Shown: positions 7,809 to 17,567, counted from the first letter of the stretch. The stretch is DNA of 64,000 nucleotides from Bacillota bacterium (GCA_023410475.1 JAEYPS010000025.1:1-64000); one strand, 5' to 3'. The notes: a model not told the origin generated them from the sequence alone. A program made the numbers and translations.

Positions 7809-9440
7809 TTAATACATTCCCGGCATTCCGCCGCCGCCTCCCGGCATTGCGGGCGGGTTTTCTTCCTTGATGTCCGTTACTATGCTCTCTGTCGTCAGCA
7901 GCATTGAAGCGATGGACGCCGCGTTCTGCAGAGCGGATCTCGTTACCTTCGTCGGGTCTATGATGCCCTTCGCTACGAGATCGCCGTACTCGTTCTTAGC
8001 AGCGTCATAACCGAAATTGGCGTTGCCCGAGGATTTGATCTTGTCGACTATAACGCTGCCCTCAAGCCCCGCGTTAAGCGCTATCTGGCGCACCGGCTCT
8101 TCAAGCGCGCGCAGCACTATCTGCATTCCCGTCTTGACGTCTCCGGCCTCGCCCGCTATAGCCTTCTCAACTTCCTTAGCCGCCGTCAGCAGAGCGATTC
8201 CGCCGCCCGGCACTATGCCTTCCTCAACAGCCGCGCGTGTGGCCGCGAGAGCGTCCTCTATGCGCATCTTGCTTTCCTTCATCTCGGTCTCGGTAGCCGC
8301 GCCGACCTGGATGACCGCTACGCCGCCGGCGAGCTTCGCGAGCCTCTCCTGAAGCTTCTCGCGGTCGTAATCGGACGTCGTCTCTTCTATCTGCGACTTT
8401 ATGGAGTTGATGCGCGCCTTTATCTCGGAGGGGTCGCCGCTGCCTTCAACGATGGTCGTGTTCTCTTTGTCGACTTTTACCTGGCGCGCGCGTCCCATCA
8501 TCTCTATCTTAGCTTCCTTGAGCTCTATGCCTACTTCTTCGGATATCACCTGTCCGCCCGTGAGTATCGCTATATCCTGCAGCATCGCCTTTCTTCTGTC
8601 ACCGAAGCCCGGAGCCTTTACCGCAACGCAGTTGAACGTTCCGCGAAGCTTATTGACTATGAGTGTGGCGAGCGCTTCGCCCTCAACGTCCTCGGCGATT
8701 ATGAGCATTTTCTTGCCCTGCTGCACTACCTGCTCGAGCACCGGCAGAAGCTCCTGTATGTTGGAGATCTTTTTGTCGGTTATAAGTATCAGAGGATCGT
8801 CGAGAACCGCTTCCATCTTGTCGGTGTCGGTTACCATGTACGCTGAGGCGTACCCTCTGTCAAACTGCATACCTTCGACGACCTTTAATTCGGTCTTCAT
8901 GGTCTTGCTCTCTTCAACGGTGATTACGCCGTCGTTGCCAACCTTCTCCATGGCCTCAGCAATGAGATTTCCTATCTCTTCGTCCGTCGCCGAGATAGCC
9001 GCTACCTGAGCTATAGCTTTTGAATCCTCGATAGGATGTGAAAGATTCTTTAAGCTCTCGACCGCTATATCGGCAGATTTCAAGATGCCCTTCTTTAATA
9101 CCATCGGGTTTGCGCCCGCGGCTACGTTCTTGAGCCCTTCGCGGATTATAGCCTGCGCGAGCAGCGTCGCCGTCGTCGTTCCGTCGCCGGCCACATCGTT
9201 CGTCTTAGTCGCGACTTCCTTTACGAGCTGAGCGCCCATGTTCTCAAATGGGTCTTCAAGCTCTATCTCTTTTGCTATCGTCACGCCGTCGTTCGTGATG
9301 AGCGGCGAACCGAACTTCTTATCGAGAACCACGTTCCTGCCCTTGGGGCCGAGCGTTACCTTTACCGTATCGGCAAGCTTGTTGACTCCCGCCTCGAGCT
9401 GCCGCCTTGCATCTTCGCCAAACTTAATCTGTTTTGCCAT
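7809..9440 (-). CDS. groEL: Chaperonin GroEL (60 kDa)
   Basis: The 543-residue ATP-dependent chaperonin that encloses unfolded proteins in a double seven-membered ring. The N-terminus KQIKFGEDARRQLEAGVN, the ATP-binding VTLGPKGRNVVLDK and VAGDGTTTATLLAQ, and the C-terminal Gly/Met tail PGGGGGMPGMY are all present. Length is standard. It follows groES by 15 bases and shares its CIRCE-controlled promoter. Nothing is unusual. Confidence 0.98.
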   Translation of the reverse strand: MAKQIKFGEDARRQLEAGVNKLADTVKVTLGPKGRNVVLDKKFGSPLITNDGVTIAKEIELEDPFENMGAQLVKEVATKTNDVAGDGTTTATLLAQAIIREGLKNVAAGANPMVLKKGILKSADIAVESLKNLSHPIEDSKAIAQVAAISATDEEIGNLIAEAMEKVGNDGVITVEESKTMKTELKVVEGMQFDRGYASAYMVTDTDKMEAVLDDPLILITDKKISNIQELLPVLEQVVQQGKKMLIIAEDVEGEALATLIVNKLRGTFNCVAVKAPGFGDRRKAMLQDIAILTGGQVISEEVGIELKEAKIEMMGRARQVKVDKENTTIVEGSGDPSEIKARINSIKSQIEETTSDYDREKLQERLAKLAGGVAVIQVGAATETEMKESKMRIEDALAATRAAVEEGIVPGGGIALLTAAKEVEKAIAGEAGDVKTGMQIVLRALEEPVRQIALNAGLEGSVIVDKIKSSGNANFGYDAAKNEYGDLVAKGIIDPTKVTRSALQNAASIASMLLTTESIVTDIKEENPPAMPGGGGGMPGMY

Positions 9441-9456
9441 ATCTATTCCTCCTCCA

Positions 9457-9741
9457 TTATTCTACCGTTGCAAGCAGATCGCTCTGACGCACGATGATGA
9501 ATTCCTCTCCGTCCACTTTGACTTCCGTACCCGAGTATTTGGAGAATATTACCTTGTCGCCCTTCTTAACGGTCATCTTCACTTCCTTGCCATCCACAAG
9601 CCCGCCCGGGCCGACCGCGACCACTTCGGCTGTCTGCGGCTTTTCCTTGGCGCTTCCTGTAAGCACTATGCCGCTCTTTGTTGTTTCTTCGCTTTCAAGA
9701 CTTTTAATAACGACTCTGTCACCTAACGGCTTTATCGTCAT
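9457..9741 (-). CDS. groES: Co-chaperonin GroES (10 kDa)
   Basis: The 94-residue lid of the GroEL chamber. It starts TIKPLGDRVVIKSLESEE and contains the mobile loop TTKSGIVLTGSAKEKPQ and the strand KVIFSKYSGTEVKVDGEE. It is the first gene of the groESL operon, with an AGGAGG site upstream and a sigma-A promoter overlapping a CIRCE operator, so heat-shock control by HrcA is expected. The hrcA gene is not in the window. Confidence 0.98.
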   Translation of the reverse strand: MTIKPLGDRVVIKSLESEETTKSGIVLTGSAKEKPQTAEVVAVGPGGLVDGKEVKMTVKKGDKVIFSKYSGTEVKVDGEEFIIVRQSDLLATVE

Positions 9742-9795
9742 AACTGAGAAACCTCCTTATATTGATGATTTATTATTGATAGCTCATTTTGATTG

Positions 9796-9822
9796 TTAGC
9801 ACTCGCTTTGCTTGAGTGCTAA
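9796..9822. promoter_or_regulatory. CIRCE operator (HrcA binding site)
   Basis: A perfect TTAGCACTC - 9 bases - GAGTGCTAA inverted repeat, the consensus CIRCE element. It lies immediately downstream of the -10 box of the groES promoter, where bound HrcA would block initiation. Confidence 0.97.
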
Positions 9823-9830
9823 CAGATATT

Positions 9831-9859
9831 AATATAATATATAAGGCATTTGATGGCAA
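9831..9859 (-). promoter_or_regulatory. Sigma-A promoter of groESL
   Basis: TTGCCA (complement of 9854-9859), a 17-base spacer and TATATT (complement of 9831-9836). The predicted start point falls at the edge of the CIRCE element. Confidence 0.8.
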
Positions 9860-10052
9860 ACTTAGAATTCGGGCAATAAATACAACTATTAAGGATTATT
9901 GTTGATTATCTTCAATCTGCTTCTAATATCTACAAGAATGACGCAAATTCTATTTATTTTGTTGATCAGATAATAATTCCCTTACAATGGCAGGACTTTT
10001 ATATTTGATGTGGAATTATTTACGTACACAAAAGAGGGGCAGGGGTAAGTAT

Positions 10053-10502
10053 ATGGATAAATGGGACAAGCGTTTTATGGACCTCACCGAGACTATTGCG
10101 AAGTGGTCGAGCTGTTTTAAGGATGACAGAAGCGTAGGCGCGATAATAGTCAAAAACAAGCGCATACTCACGACAGGCTATAACGGCGCCCCTTCGGGAG
10201 TAAAGAGCTGCAAGGAGCGTGGCGAGTGTCTTCGCAAAAAGCTTGATATCCCTTCAGGCAAACAGCATGAGCTGTGTTACGCCATACACGCTGAACAAAA
10301 CGCCATAATACAGGCCGCGCGGCTCGGAGTGAGTATCGAGGGCGCGACGCTCTACTGCACTCACCAGCCATGCGCTATATGCTCAAAGATAATCGTAAAC
10401 GCGGGCATAACAAAGGTCATATACTCAAAGCCCTACCCCGACGAGTTCTCAAGCGAGATATTCAAGGAATCGGGCGTCAGACTGATAAAATACAAAGCAT
10501 AA
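10053..10502 (+). CDS. Deoxycytidylate (dCMP) deaminase family protein
   Basis: A 149-residue zinc-dependent deaminase of the ComEB/dCMP deaminase type, which converts dCMP to dUMP for thymidylate synthesis. The zinc site is HAEQNAI (ligand His and proton-shuttling Glu) plus TLYCTHQPCAICSK (two Cys ligands). A second Cys/His set (SCKERGEC and the Cys of ELCYAIHAE) matches the extra zinc site of the family. The start is chosen at 10053 behind AGGGG; the frame is open 22 codons further upstream but lacks a ribosome site. It is transcribed alone ahead of gyrB. Confidence 0.88.
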   Translation: MDKWDKRFMDLTETIAKWSSCFKDDRSVGAIIVKNKRILTTGYNGAPSGVKSCKERGECLRKKLDIPSGKQHELCYAIHAEQNAIIQAARLGVSIEGATLYCTHQPCAICSKIIVNAGITKVIYSKPYPDEFSSEIFKESGVRLIKYKA

Positions 10503-10552
10503 CCCTATATATCAAAAGCTCAAAGCTTTTGGAGCTCCCTAAAACAAATGTA

Positions 10553-10581
10553 TTGATAAAAGCAATATGGAAATATATAAT
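10553..10581 (+). promoter_or_regulatory. Sigma-A promoter of gyrB-gyrA
   Basis: TTGATA, a 17-base spacer and a perfect TATAAT, about 55 bases upstream of the gyrB ATG. A CAAAAGCT/AGCTTTTG hairpin without a U-tract (10513-10531) lies between it and the preceding gene. Confidence 0.75.
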
Positions 10582-10636
10582 GTGTGTGTGATTTTTATTC
10601 CATACAATATTTAGTTACGCTGATTTAGGAGGACAT

Positions 10637-12607
10637 ATGGCCAAGGAATACAGCGCAGGGGATATTCAGGTGCTCGAAGGGATGGACGCCGTCCGCAAGC
10701 GCCCCGGTATGTACATAGGCTCCACCGGCCCTAAAGGGCTTCATCATCTTTTATGGGAGATAGTCGACAACGCGGTAGACGAAGCTGCAAACGGTTACGC
10801 CGACAGGATAAACGTTACGCTGCATGAAGACAATTCCGTAACGGTAGAGGACAACGGCAGAGGCATTCCCGTGGGGCTTCACCCCGAGCTTAAGATACCG
10901 GGCGTGGAGGTCGTGTTCACGCAGCTGCACGCGGGAGGCAAATTCAACAACGACACATATACATATTCGGGCGGTTTGCACGGCGTGGGCGCTTCGGTCG
11001 TCAACGCGCTCTCAAGATGGCTGAATGTTACCGTATACCTTAACGGAAGAATATATCAGCAAAGCTACAAGAGCTTTATGAAAAACGGCAAAGTTGAAAG
11101 CGGCAGACCCTCGTCGAAGCTCGAGGAGGTTGGCGCGACGAAAAACCGCGGCACGAAGGTCACGTTCCTGCCCGACGACCGGGTGTTTGAAACGATAGCG
11201 ATGAACTTTGACACCGTATCTTCTCATCTGCGAGTAATATCATACCTTACTAAGGGCGTAAAGATAACGCTCACCGACGAGCGTCAGACAAAGGACGGGA
11301 AACCGAGAAAAGTCGTTTTCGACTATCAGGGCGGCATCGTCGATTTTGTGCAGTACCTCAATGAGGAAAAGACCGTGCTGCATAAGACTCCTATATATTT
11401 CGACGGCGAAAAGGGTGATATCAGGGTAGAGATTGCGCTGCAATACAACGACACGTACAACGAAAACATATTGTCGTTCGTCAACAACATACAGACGGCG
11501 GACGGAGGCACTCACGTTTCGGGCTTCAAGACCGCTCATACGAAGGTTATGAACGAATACGCGCGCGAAGCAGGGCTTTTAAAGGATAAAGAAGAGAACC
11601 TGGCGGGCGACGACTACCGCGAGGGCCTATCCGCTATTATCAGCGTAAAGATGAAGGACGCGCAGTTTGAGGGACAGACTAAAGGCAAGCTCGGAAATAC
11701 GGAGGTCAAGACCATCGTTGAGAGCATCGTGCAGGACAAGCTGTCGCTGTTCCTCGCCGACCTCAACAACACCGCGATGGCGCAGGAGCTCGTCGGCAAA
11801 GCCGTCAAGGCCGCCAAGGCAAGAGAAGCCGCAACGAAGGCAAAGAGACTCGAGCGCCAGAGGAGCAAGCTTGAGGGCGCTCCTCTCGTCGGCAAGCTTT
11901 CGAGCTGCACCGGACGGGACGCGAGCAAGAACGAGCTTTTTATAGTTGAGGGCGACAGCGCGGGCGGCAGCGCCAAGCAGGGGCGCGACAGGCGCTTTCA
12001 GGCGATACTCCCTCTTAGAGGAAAGCCTCTCAACGTCGAAAAGAAGCGGCTCGACCAGGTAATAGAGAACGTCGAGTTCCGCTCTATAATAACGGCTATA
12101 GGCACGGGGTTTGACGGCGTGTTCGAGGAATCGGCGCTCAACTACCATAAGATAATAATACTCGCCGACGCCGACCAGGACGGAGCGCATATACGCGCCA
12201 TACTGCTTACTTTCTTCTACCGCTACTTCAGGGATCTTATGACGGCTGGGCATATCTATATAGGACGCCCTCCGCTTTACCGCGTACACAGAGGCGCGAA
12301 ATCCATATACGCTTATACGGACGCCGAGCTTAAAGCCGCGCAGGAATCTCTTGGGCGTGACGCCAGCGTTCAGCGATATAAAGGGCTTGGAGAGATGAAC
12401 CCCGAGCAGCTCTGGGAAACGACGATGAACCCGGCCGAGAGAAAGCTGTACCGGGTGGACCTCGACGACGGAGCCGAGGCGGAGAGGCTCGTGACGCTTT
12501 TGATGGGCGACAAACCCGAGCCTAGAAAACTCTATATCTCGGAGCACGCTAATTTCAACAAAGAAGACAGCTTTTTCAAAGAGAAGGTGATAGAAATTGC
12601 CCAGTGA
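10637..12607 (+). CDS. gyrB: DNA gyrase subunit B (type IIA topoisomerase ATPase subunit)
   Basis: A 656-residue GHKL-ATPase/TOPRIM subunit. The ATP-binding motifs EIVDNAVDEA, VEDNGRGIP and GGLHGVGASVVNALS lie in the first 130 residues. The TOPRIM region shows LFIVEGDSAGGSAKQGRDR, ILADADQDGAHIR and QRYKGLGEMNPEQLWETTM. Length fits the short clostridial B subunit without the E. coli insertion. A consensus AGGAGG site precedes the ATG at 10637. It overlaps the downstream A subunit by 11 bases. No dnaA, dnaN or recF neighbours are seen, so a second type IIA pair (topoisomerase IV) is possible; the GyrA-box in the partner favours gyrase. Confidence 0.9.
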   Translation: MAKEYSAGDIQVLEGMDAVRKRPGMYIGSTGPKGLHHLLWEIVDNAVDEAANGYADRINVTLHEDNSVTVEDNGRGIPVGLHPELKIPGVEVVFTQLHAGGKFNNDTYTYSGGLHGVGASVVNALSRWLNVTVYLNGRIYQQSYKSFMKNGKVESGRPSSKLEEVGATKNRGTKVTFLPDDRVFETIAMNFDTVSSHLRVISYLTKGVKITLTDERQTKDGKPRKVVFDYQGGIVDFVQYLNEEKTVLHKTPIYFDGEKGDIRVEIALQYNDTYNENILSFVNNIQTADGGTHVSGFKTAHTKVMNEYAREAGLLKDKEENLAGDDYREGLSAIISVKMKDAQFEGQTKGKLGNTEVKTIVESIVQDKLSLFLADLNNTAMAQELVGKAVKAAKAREAATKAKRLERQRSKLEGAPLVGKLSSCTGRDASKNELFIVEGDSAGGSAKQGRDRRFQAILPLRGKPLNVEKKRLDQVIENVEFRSIITAIGTGFDGVFEESALNYHKIIILADADQDGAHIRAILLTFFYRYFRDLMTAGHIYIGRPPLYRVHRGAKSIYAYTDAELKAAQESLGRDASVQRYKGLGEMNPEQLWETTMNPAERKLYRVDLDDGAEAERLVTLLMGDKPEPRKLYISEHANFNKEDSFFKEKVIEIAQ

Positions 12608-15029
12608 CAACAAAGAAGTAATGAACAGCGAAATTACCCCTATCTCGATGAGCGACATCATGCACGACTCAATGATACCGTTCGCGGAATATGTCATAAT
12701 GGACAGAGCATTGCCCCGAGTCGAGGACGGTTTGAAGCCTGTTCAGCGAAGGATACTCTACACTATGCTCGAGCTCGGGCTCACGCCCGACAAACCTCAC
12801 AGAAAGTCCGCGAGGATAGTCGGAGACACTCTTGGTAAATACCACCCTCACGGCGACACAGCCGTATACGACGCCATGGTGCGTATGGCACAGGATTTCG
12901 TTATGCGCGCGCCGCTCGTTTCGGGACACGGCAATTTCGGCAGCATGGACGGAGACTCGGCGGCTGCTATGAGGTATACCGAGGCCAGGCTCTCCCCCAT
13001 CGCCATGGAGATGCTCGCGCACATAAACAAGAACACCGTGCGCTTCTCGTTCAACTTCGACGATACCCTAAAAGAGCCCGATATGCTGCCCGCCAGGTTT
13101 CCGAACCTTTTGGTTAACGGCGCCGCGGGTATAGCCGTAGGCCTAGCGACGAACATTCCGCCCCATAACCTAGGCGAAGTAATAGACGGCGTAGTCGCGC
13201 GTATAAGAAACCCGAAGCTTACGCTCGAAGAGCTTATGGAGCATATAAAGGGCCCTGACTTCCCCACCGGCGGTTATCTGCTCAATCTGGAAGAGCTTAA
13301 GACCGCGTATGAAACGGGCCGCGGCAAGATAACGCTGCGCGCTAAGACCGTCATAGAAAAGGGGCTCAACGGCAAGACGAAGATTGTCGTTACCGAAATG
13401 CCGTATCAGGTGAACAAGGCGTCCATGCTCGAGAGGATACTGCAGATTACCGAGCAGAAAAAAGAGATGTTCGCCGGCATAGCCGATATACGCGACGAAT
13501 CGGACAGGACGGGCATACGCGCCGTCGTTGAGGTCCGCAAGGACTATGACCCGAAAAAGATACTGAACTGCCTTTACAAATACTCAGACCTTCAGACGAC
13601 GTTTGGCATCAACATGGTCTGCATTGCGGACGGGCAGCCCAAGCAGCTCTCGCTGATGAGCATAATAGACCACTATATAAACTTTCAAAAGGACGTCGTC
13701 ACGAGGCGCACGAAGTTTGACCTCGAGCGTGCGAAACAAAGAGAGCATATTTTGAAAGGCCTCATCATCGCCGTTAAGAACATCGACGAGGTCATACGCA
13801 TAATCAAGTCGTCCGCGTCCCCCAAGGAAGCGGCCAAAAGGCTTATGGAGCGCTTCGATTTAACGCAGATACAGGCGCAGGCTATACTCGATATGCGCCT
13901 CGCGCGCCTTACCGCTCTTGAGATAGAAGCGCTAGAAAAGGAATACGCGTTCATACTCGAAACTATAGAGAGGCTTGAAGCCATACTCGCTTCAGAGCGC
14001 AAGCTTATGAACGTCATTGTCCACGAGCTCACGGAGATAAAGGACAAATACGCGGATAAGCGCAGGACCGCGATACTCGAAACTAACCATGAGATAATAA
14101 TAAACGAGGATGAGTATAGAACCGTTGAAGAGTGCGTAATTATGCTAACGCAAAATGACTTTTTAAAGCGAGTCAATCAAAAGTCGTATCAGAAATCGGC
14201 GCAGGCCGTGGCCGAAGGCGACGCGTTGAAATGCATAGTGCCCTCATCGTCGGACAGGCGGGTGCAGATATTCACGAACCTCGGGAATCTTTATTCACTG
14301 CCCGCAGGAGACATTCCGGAATGCAAACCCAAGGATAAGGGCAAACCCCTCGCCGCCATACTTGCAGGCATTAACCCCAGCGAAAGCATAATAGGAGTTT
14401 TCTCCGTTTGCGATTTTTCCGCCGGAGGCCTCATGTTCGCGACAAAAACGGGGATGATCAAGAGAACGCCCCTCACAGAATACGACGTACGCAATAAAAA
14501 GATTGTCGCGTGCGGGCTTGCTTCGGGCGACAGCATAGTTTCGGTAAACCTGCAGCAAAGTGACAGCGACTGGCTCATCGTCACGAAAAACGGAATGGCG
14601 ATACGCTTCTCTTCGTCCGAGGTTTCTTCTATGGGGCGGCCCGCAAAAGGCGTAAAGGGAATGACGCTGAGCAAAGGCGACAGCGTCGTGATGGCGGCGC
14701 CTATCGGCGAGCAGGACGATGTCGCGATGTTTACCGATTTGGGTTACGCGAAGCTTACGCGCGTTTATAACTTCGAGTCGCAGCGTAGGGGCGGCAAGGG
14801 CGTCATAGCGTTCGCTCTGCTCAAAAACGGCTCTACAGGCACAGGCATAGCCGCCGCGTTCCCGGTATCCGAGCCGTGCGGCATAGTTGTTAATTTAAAG
14901 TCGGGCACAAGCTGTGACCTGTCGACAGAGCAGCTTGAGCGCTCGGGCAGGACCGCAAAAGGCAGCCCTGCCGTTATGGCTGTACTCGGCGACTACGTCG
15001 TATCGGCGTACAGGTCGTTTATCTCGTAA
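12597..15029 (+). CDS. gyrA: DNA gyrase subunit A (type IIA topoisomerase cleavage subunit)
   Basis: An 810-residue DNA breakage-reunion subunit. The catalytic Tyr127 is in AAAMRYTEARL. The quinolone-determining stretch KYHPHGDTAVYDAMVRMAQ has Thr88 at the position of E. coli Ser83 and Asp92 at Asp87. The C-terminal beta-pinwheel carries QRRGGKG, a full GyrA-box, which supports negative supercoiling activity. The start is TTG at 12597, with AAGGTGA 5 bases upstream and inside gyrB; the first ATG (12621) has no ribosome site. The overlap with gyrB implies translational coupling. Confidence 0.88.
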   Translation: MPSDNKEVMNSEITPISMSDIMHDSMIPFAEYVIMDRALPRVEDGLKPVQRRILYTMLELGLTPDKPHRKSARIVGDTLGKYHPHGDTAVYDAMVRMAQDFVMRAPLVSGHGNFGSMDGDSAAAMRYTEARLSPIAMEMLAHINKNTVRFSFNFDDTLKEPDMLPARFPNLLVNGAAGIAVGLATNIPPHNLGEVIDGVVARIRNPKLTLEELMEHIKGPDFPTGGYLLNLEELKTAYETGRGKITLRAKTVIEKGLNGKTKIVVTEMPYQVNKASMLERILQITEQKKEMFAGIADIRDESDRTGIRAVVEVRKDYDPKKILNCLYKYSDLQTTFGINMVCIADGQPKQLSLMSIIDHYINFQKDVVTRRTKFDLERAKQREHILKGLIIAVKNIDEVIRIIKSSASPKEAAKRLMERFDLTQIQAQAILDMRLARLTALEIEALEKEYAFILETIERLEAILASERKLMNVIVHELTEIKDKYADKRRTAILETNHEIIINEDEYRTVEECVIMLTQNDFLKRVNQKSYQKSAQAVAEGDALKCIVPSSSDRRVQIFTNLGNLYSLPAGDIPECKPKDKGKPLAAILAGINPSESIIGVFSVCDFSAGGLMFATKTGMIKRTPLTEYDVRNKKIVACGLASGDSIVSVNLQQSDSDWLIVTKNGMAIRFSSSEVSSMGRPAKGVKGMTLSKGDSVVMAAPIGEQDDVAMFTDLGYAKLTRVYNFESQRRGGKGVIAFALLKNGSTGTGIAAAFPVSEPCGIVVNLKSGTSCDLSTEQLERSGRTAKGSPAVMAVLGDYVVSAYRSFIS

Positions 15030-15045
15030 ATACATTGTATTGGAC

Positions 15046-15073
15046 AAAAAAACCGCCGGCGGCGGTTTTTTAC
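15046..15073. terminator. Bidirectional terminator between gyrA and the D,D-carboxypeptidase gene
   Basis: ACCGCC-GGC-GGCGGT stem (15052-15066) flanked by A-rich DNA on the left and a T-run on the right, so it can serve both converging genes. Confidence 0.9.
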
Positions 15074-15090
15074 TTTTTCATAGACCGGAG

Positions 15091-16485
15091 CTATTTTATT
15101 CTGTAGCTGTAATGCGGCTTGCGGCGTTTCTTGAACCTTTTGTTCCTTCTCACCGTAATCATGCGTATAACAAGGAAAACAATAAGCGCGGCTGAAATGC
15201 CTACTACTATCAGTATTGTCAGCGTTTCATTCTTTTTGTGATCATCCTCAATGGTTTTTGTGGGCGAAGGCGTCAAAGTAACAACCGCTGTTCCTCCTTG
15301 CGAGCCTTCTTCAAATACGCTCCTCGAAGCGATAAGGTTATCCGAATATAATATCTCGCCGGTTGAGCTGCTCTTATACGATACGGTGCCGAATATATCT
15401 CCTTCTTCCACCGGCGCCTTCAAGGGCGGCTCTTTGTCAAAGACCGGCACTACCTCTATACTATCGGTTCCGTCGAGTAATGCCTGGGCTTCTGTTTTAT
15501 CGAGCGTTACGTATAGGCTGCTGACATTGGGCGTTTTAAATACTAATAGCCCGCTTGCCGAGTCGTCTAAGGCATAGCCCTCTACCTGCGTCTGAACAGG
15601 CGCCGCGCTTTTAAGCAGCGGCGAGACGTCTATAGTCATAAAGTTATCAAACCCGTAATCGAAAAGAGATCTCGCAGCGGGCCAGCGGTCCGTCCTGTTG
15701 GGTGTGTGGTCGTTGAACACCACGCAGACAAGATTCATGCCGTCTTTTGTAGCCGAAGCCACGAGGCATCCGCCGGCGTTGCTTGTCCTTCCCGTTTTCA
15801 TGCCTGTTACGCCGCTGTAGTAGTTTTTCGATTTTTCGTCCATCAGCTGGTTTGAATTCTCTAGCTTTCTTTCGGGTTGCTTGTTCGTTTTCGGAAGTTT
15901 ATATTCCTTTGTACCCACTATTTCCATAAATGTAGGATTCTTCATAGCATACTGAGCAAGCTTTGCCATATCCACAACATTTGATTTGAGGTTATCATCA
16001 TGCAGGCCGTTCGGGTTTGTAAAATTGCTTGAAGTCATGCCGATTTCCTGCGCTTTTGAGTTCATAAGGGCAACAAACTCATCGACAGAGCCTGAAACAT
16101 GCTCAGCGACCGCTATCGCCGCGTCGTTGCCCGACACAAGCATAAGCCCGACAAGCAGGTCTTTCATTACTATTTTTTCACCGTTTTTTATTCCGAGTAT
16201 AGACCCTGTTTTCATTGAACCGGCTTTTTTGCTTATCGTAACAACGTCGGTCATACTGGAATTTTCTATAGCCAGCAGGCATGTAAGTATCTTTGTGGTG
16301 CTTGCCGGAGATATCTGAGCGTCTCTGTTCTGAGAATAAAGCTCTCTGCCCGAATCGGCGTCCATAAGCAAAACGGCTATTTTAGAATTTATCTTTCCTG
16401 TATACTCGGGAGCCGCCAGTGCGGCGCTCATCATCATCGTAAGCGCTATAAAAAAAACCAAACAGATTGATATGACTTTCTTCAA
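15091..16485 (-). CDS. Serine-type D-alanyl-D-alanine carboxypeptidase (DacF-like penicillin-binding protein)
   Basis: A 464-residue low-molecular-weight PBP that trims the terminal D-Ala from peptidoglycan stem peptides. It has a signal peptide ending near Ala-Leu-Ala-Ala (residues 22-25). The active-site motifs are all present: S62-x-x-K65 in SPASTTK, SGN in LVSGNDAA and KTG in GMKTGRTSNAGG. A C-terminal membrane helix (ILIVVGISAALIVFLVIR) and a strongly basic tail anchor it, instead of the amphipathic helix of PBP5. It is transcribed towards gyrA as a single gene. The exact role (vegetative or sporulation) cannot be told from the sequence. Confidence 0.92.
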   Translation of the reverse strand: MKKVISICLVFFIALTMMMSAALAAPEYTGKINSKIAVLLMDADSGRELYSQNRDAQISPASTTKILTCLLAIENSSMTDVVTISKKAGSMKTGSILGIKNGEKIVMKDLLVGLMLVSGNDAAIAVAEHVSGSVDEFVALMNSKAQEIGMTSSNFTNPNGLHDDNLKSNVVDMAKLAQYAMKNPTFMEIVGTKEYKLPKTNKQPERKLENSNQLMDEKSKNYYSGVTGMKTGRTSNAGGCLVASATKDGMNLVCVVFNDHTPNRTDRWPAARSLFDYGFDNFMTIDVSPLLKSAAPVQTQVEGYALDDSASGLLVFKTPNVSSLYVTLDKTEAQALLDGTDSIEVVPVFDKEPPLKAPVEEGDIFGTVSYKSSSTGEILYSDNLIASRSVFEEGSQGGTAVVTLTPSPTKTIEDDHKKNETLTILIVVGISAALIVFLVIRMITVRRNKRFKKRRKPHYSYRIK

Positions 16486-16712
16486 CTTTTTACATCCCCT
16501 TAAATTATGCTGCTGCTGTTTAGCCCATATGTTACGGGCATTATGATTACGTTAAGTATAACAGTTTTGTAATACATTGTACATACCATTTTAAAATGTT
16601 CATATTGCGCCAGCCATACATATCCGTCACGATTATATTGCCATGGGCTCGTGATGCCGTAATAACCGCACGATGCTTAGACTGCGGCTAAAGCGGCTCA
16701 ATATATTTATTG

Positions 16713-16741
16713 TTTTCAAATCAGGCGCAGGATTGTATAAT
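16713..16741 (+). promoter_or_regulatory. Sigma-A promoter of the HAD-hprK-ROK operon
   Basis: TTTTCA, a 17-base spacer and a perfect TATAAT, 30 bases upstream of the HAD gene start. Confidence 0.65.
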
Positions 16742-16771
16742 AGTTTATACATCTTTGTATTGGGGGAAATA

Positions 16772-17566
16772 ATGGCATACAAATTGATCGCTGCCGACCT
16801 TGATGACACTGTGCTGATGGGCGAAGAAAGGGTAATGCATCCAAGAGCCAAGGCTTCGCTTCTACGGGCGGCGGAAAGGGGCGTTAAAGTCGTGCTTTGC
16901 ACAGGCAGGGTGCAGCAGGGCGCTCAAAGGTTTTACGATGAACTTGGAGTTAAGGATCTTTTTATAGTCTCGGGAGGCGCTCAGGTTTTGGATTCAAGCG
17001 GAAAAGCTTTGTTTGAGCGCAGCGTCGACCCTTCTCTGGCGAAAAGGCTGCTTATATTTGCCCGTGACAACGGCATAACGGCTAACGTGTATCTTGATGG
17101 CAAACTTGTTATAAAAGAAAAAAACAGCCTTACGGACGCGTACGAAAAACGTCACGGCTTTCCCGGAATAGTTATGCCCGATATCATGGACAAGCACATA
17201 GTCACTCCCAAGGTCTTGTTCATCGTCGATGCCAAAAGCATATCTCAAATACAGGAAACAGCAAAAAAGGAGTTCCCGATGCTTTCCGTACAGCGCTCAA
17301 GCGCAAACTTTATAGAGTTCTCCGACCCGGAGGTAAGCAAGGGAAGCGCGCTTCGATTCGTCTCGAAATATTACGGCATACAAAGAGAAGAAATAATTGC
17401 GTTTGGGGATACTGAGATAGACATCTCGATGCTGGAATTCGCCGGACTCGGCGTAGCCGTTGAAAATGCCGACCCACAAACGAAGCAGGCGGCAGATCTT
17501 GTATGCGCCTCAAATAAAGACGGCGGCGTCGCGGATGTAATAGAAAGATATATACTGGAGGCATAA
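16772..17566 (+). CDS. Cof-type HAD-IIB phosphatase
   Basis: A 264-residue cytoplasmic phosphatase of the HAD superfamily, Cof subfamily, members of which dephosphorylate sugar phosphates or flavin/pyridoxal phosphates. Motif I is AADLDDTVL near the N-terminus (nucleophile and acid Asp), motif II is LCTGR and motif IV is FGDTEIDISML. The start is set at 16772 behind GGGGGAAA; the frame is open 33 codons upstream but that part overlaps the promoter. It is the first gene of an operon with hprK one base downstream, hinting at a role in sugar phosphate housekeeping. Confidence 0.88.
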   Translation: MAYKLIAADLDDTVLMGEERVMHPRAKASLLRAAERGVKVVLCTGRVQQGAQRFYDELGVKDLFIVSGGAQVLDSSGKALFERSVDPSLAKRLLIFARDNGITANVYLDGKLVIKEKNSLTDAYEKRHGFPGIVMPDIMDKHIVTPKVLFIVDAKSISQIQETAKKEFPMLSVQRSSANFIEFSDPEVSKGSALRFVSKYYGIQREEIIAFGDTEIDISMLEFAGLGVAVENADPQTKQAADLVCASNKDGGVADVIERYILEA

Positions 17567-17567
17567 C

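Noticed and set aside
8017..9726. Long open frames on the plus strand opposite groEL and groES
   Set aside because: They mirror the codon pattern of groEL/groES, lack ribosome sites and have Ser/Pro-rich low-complexity translations.
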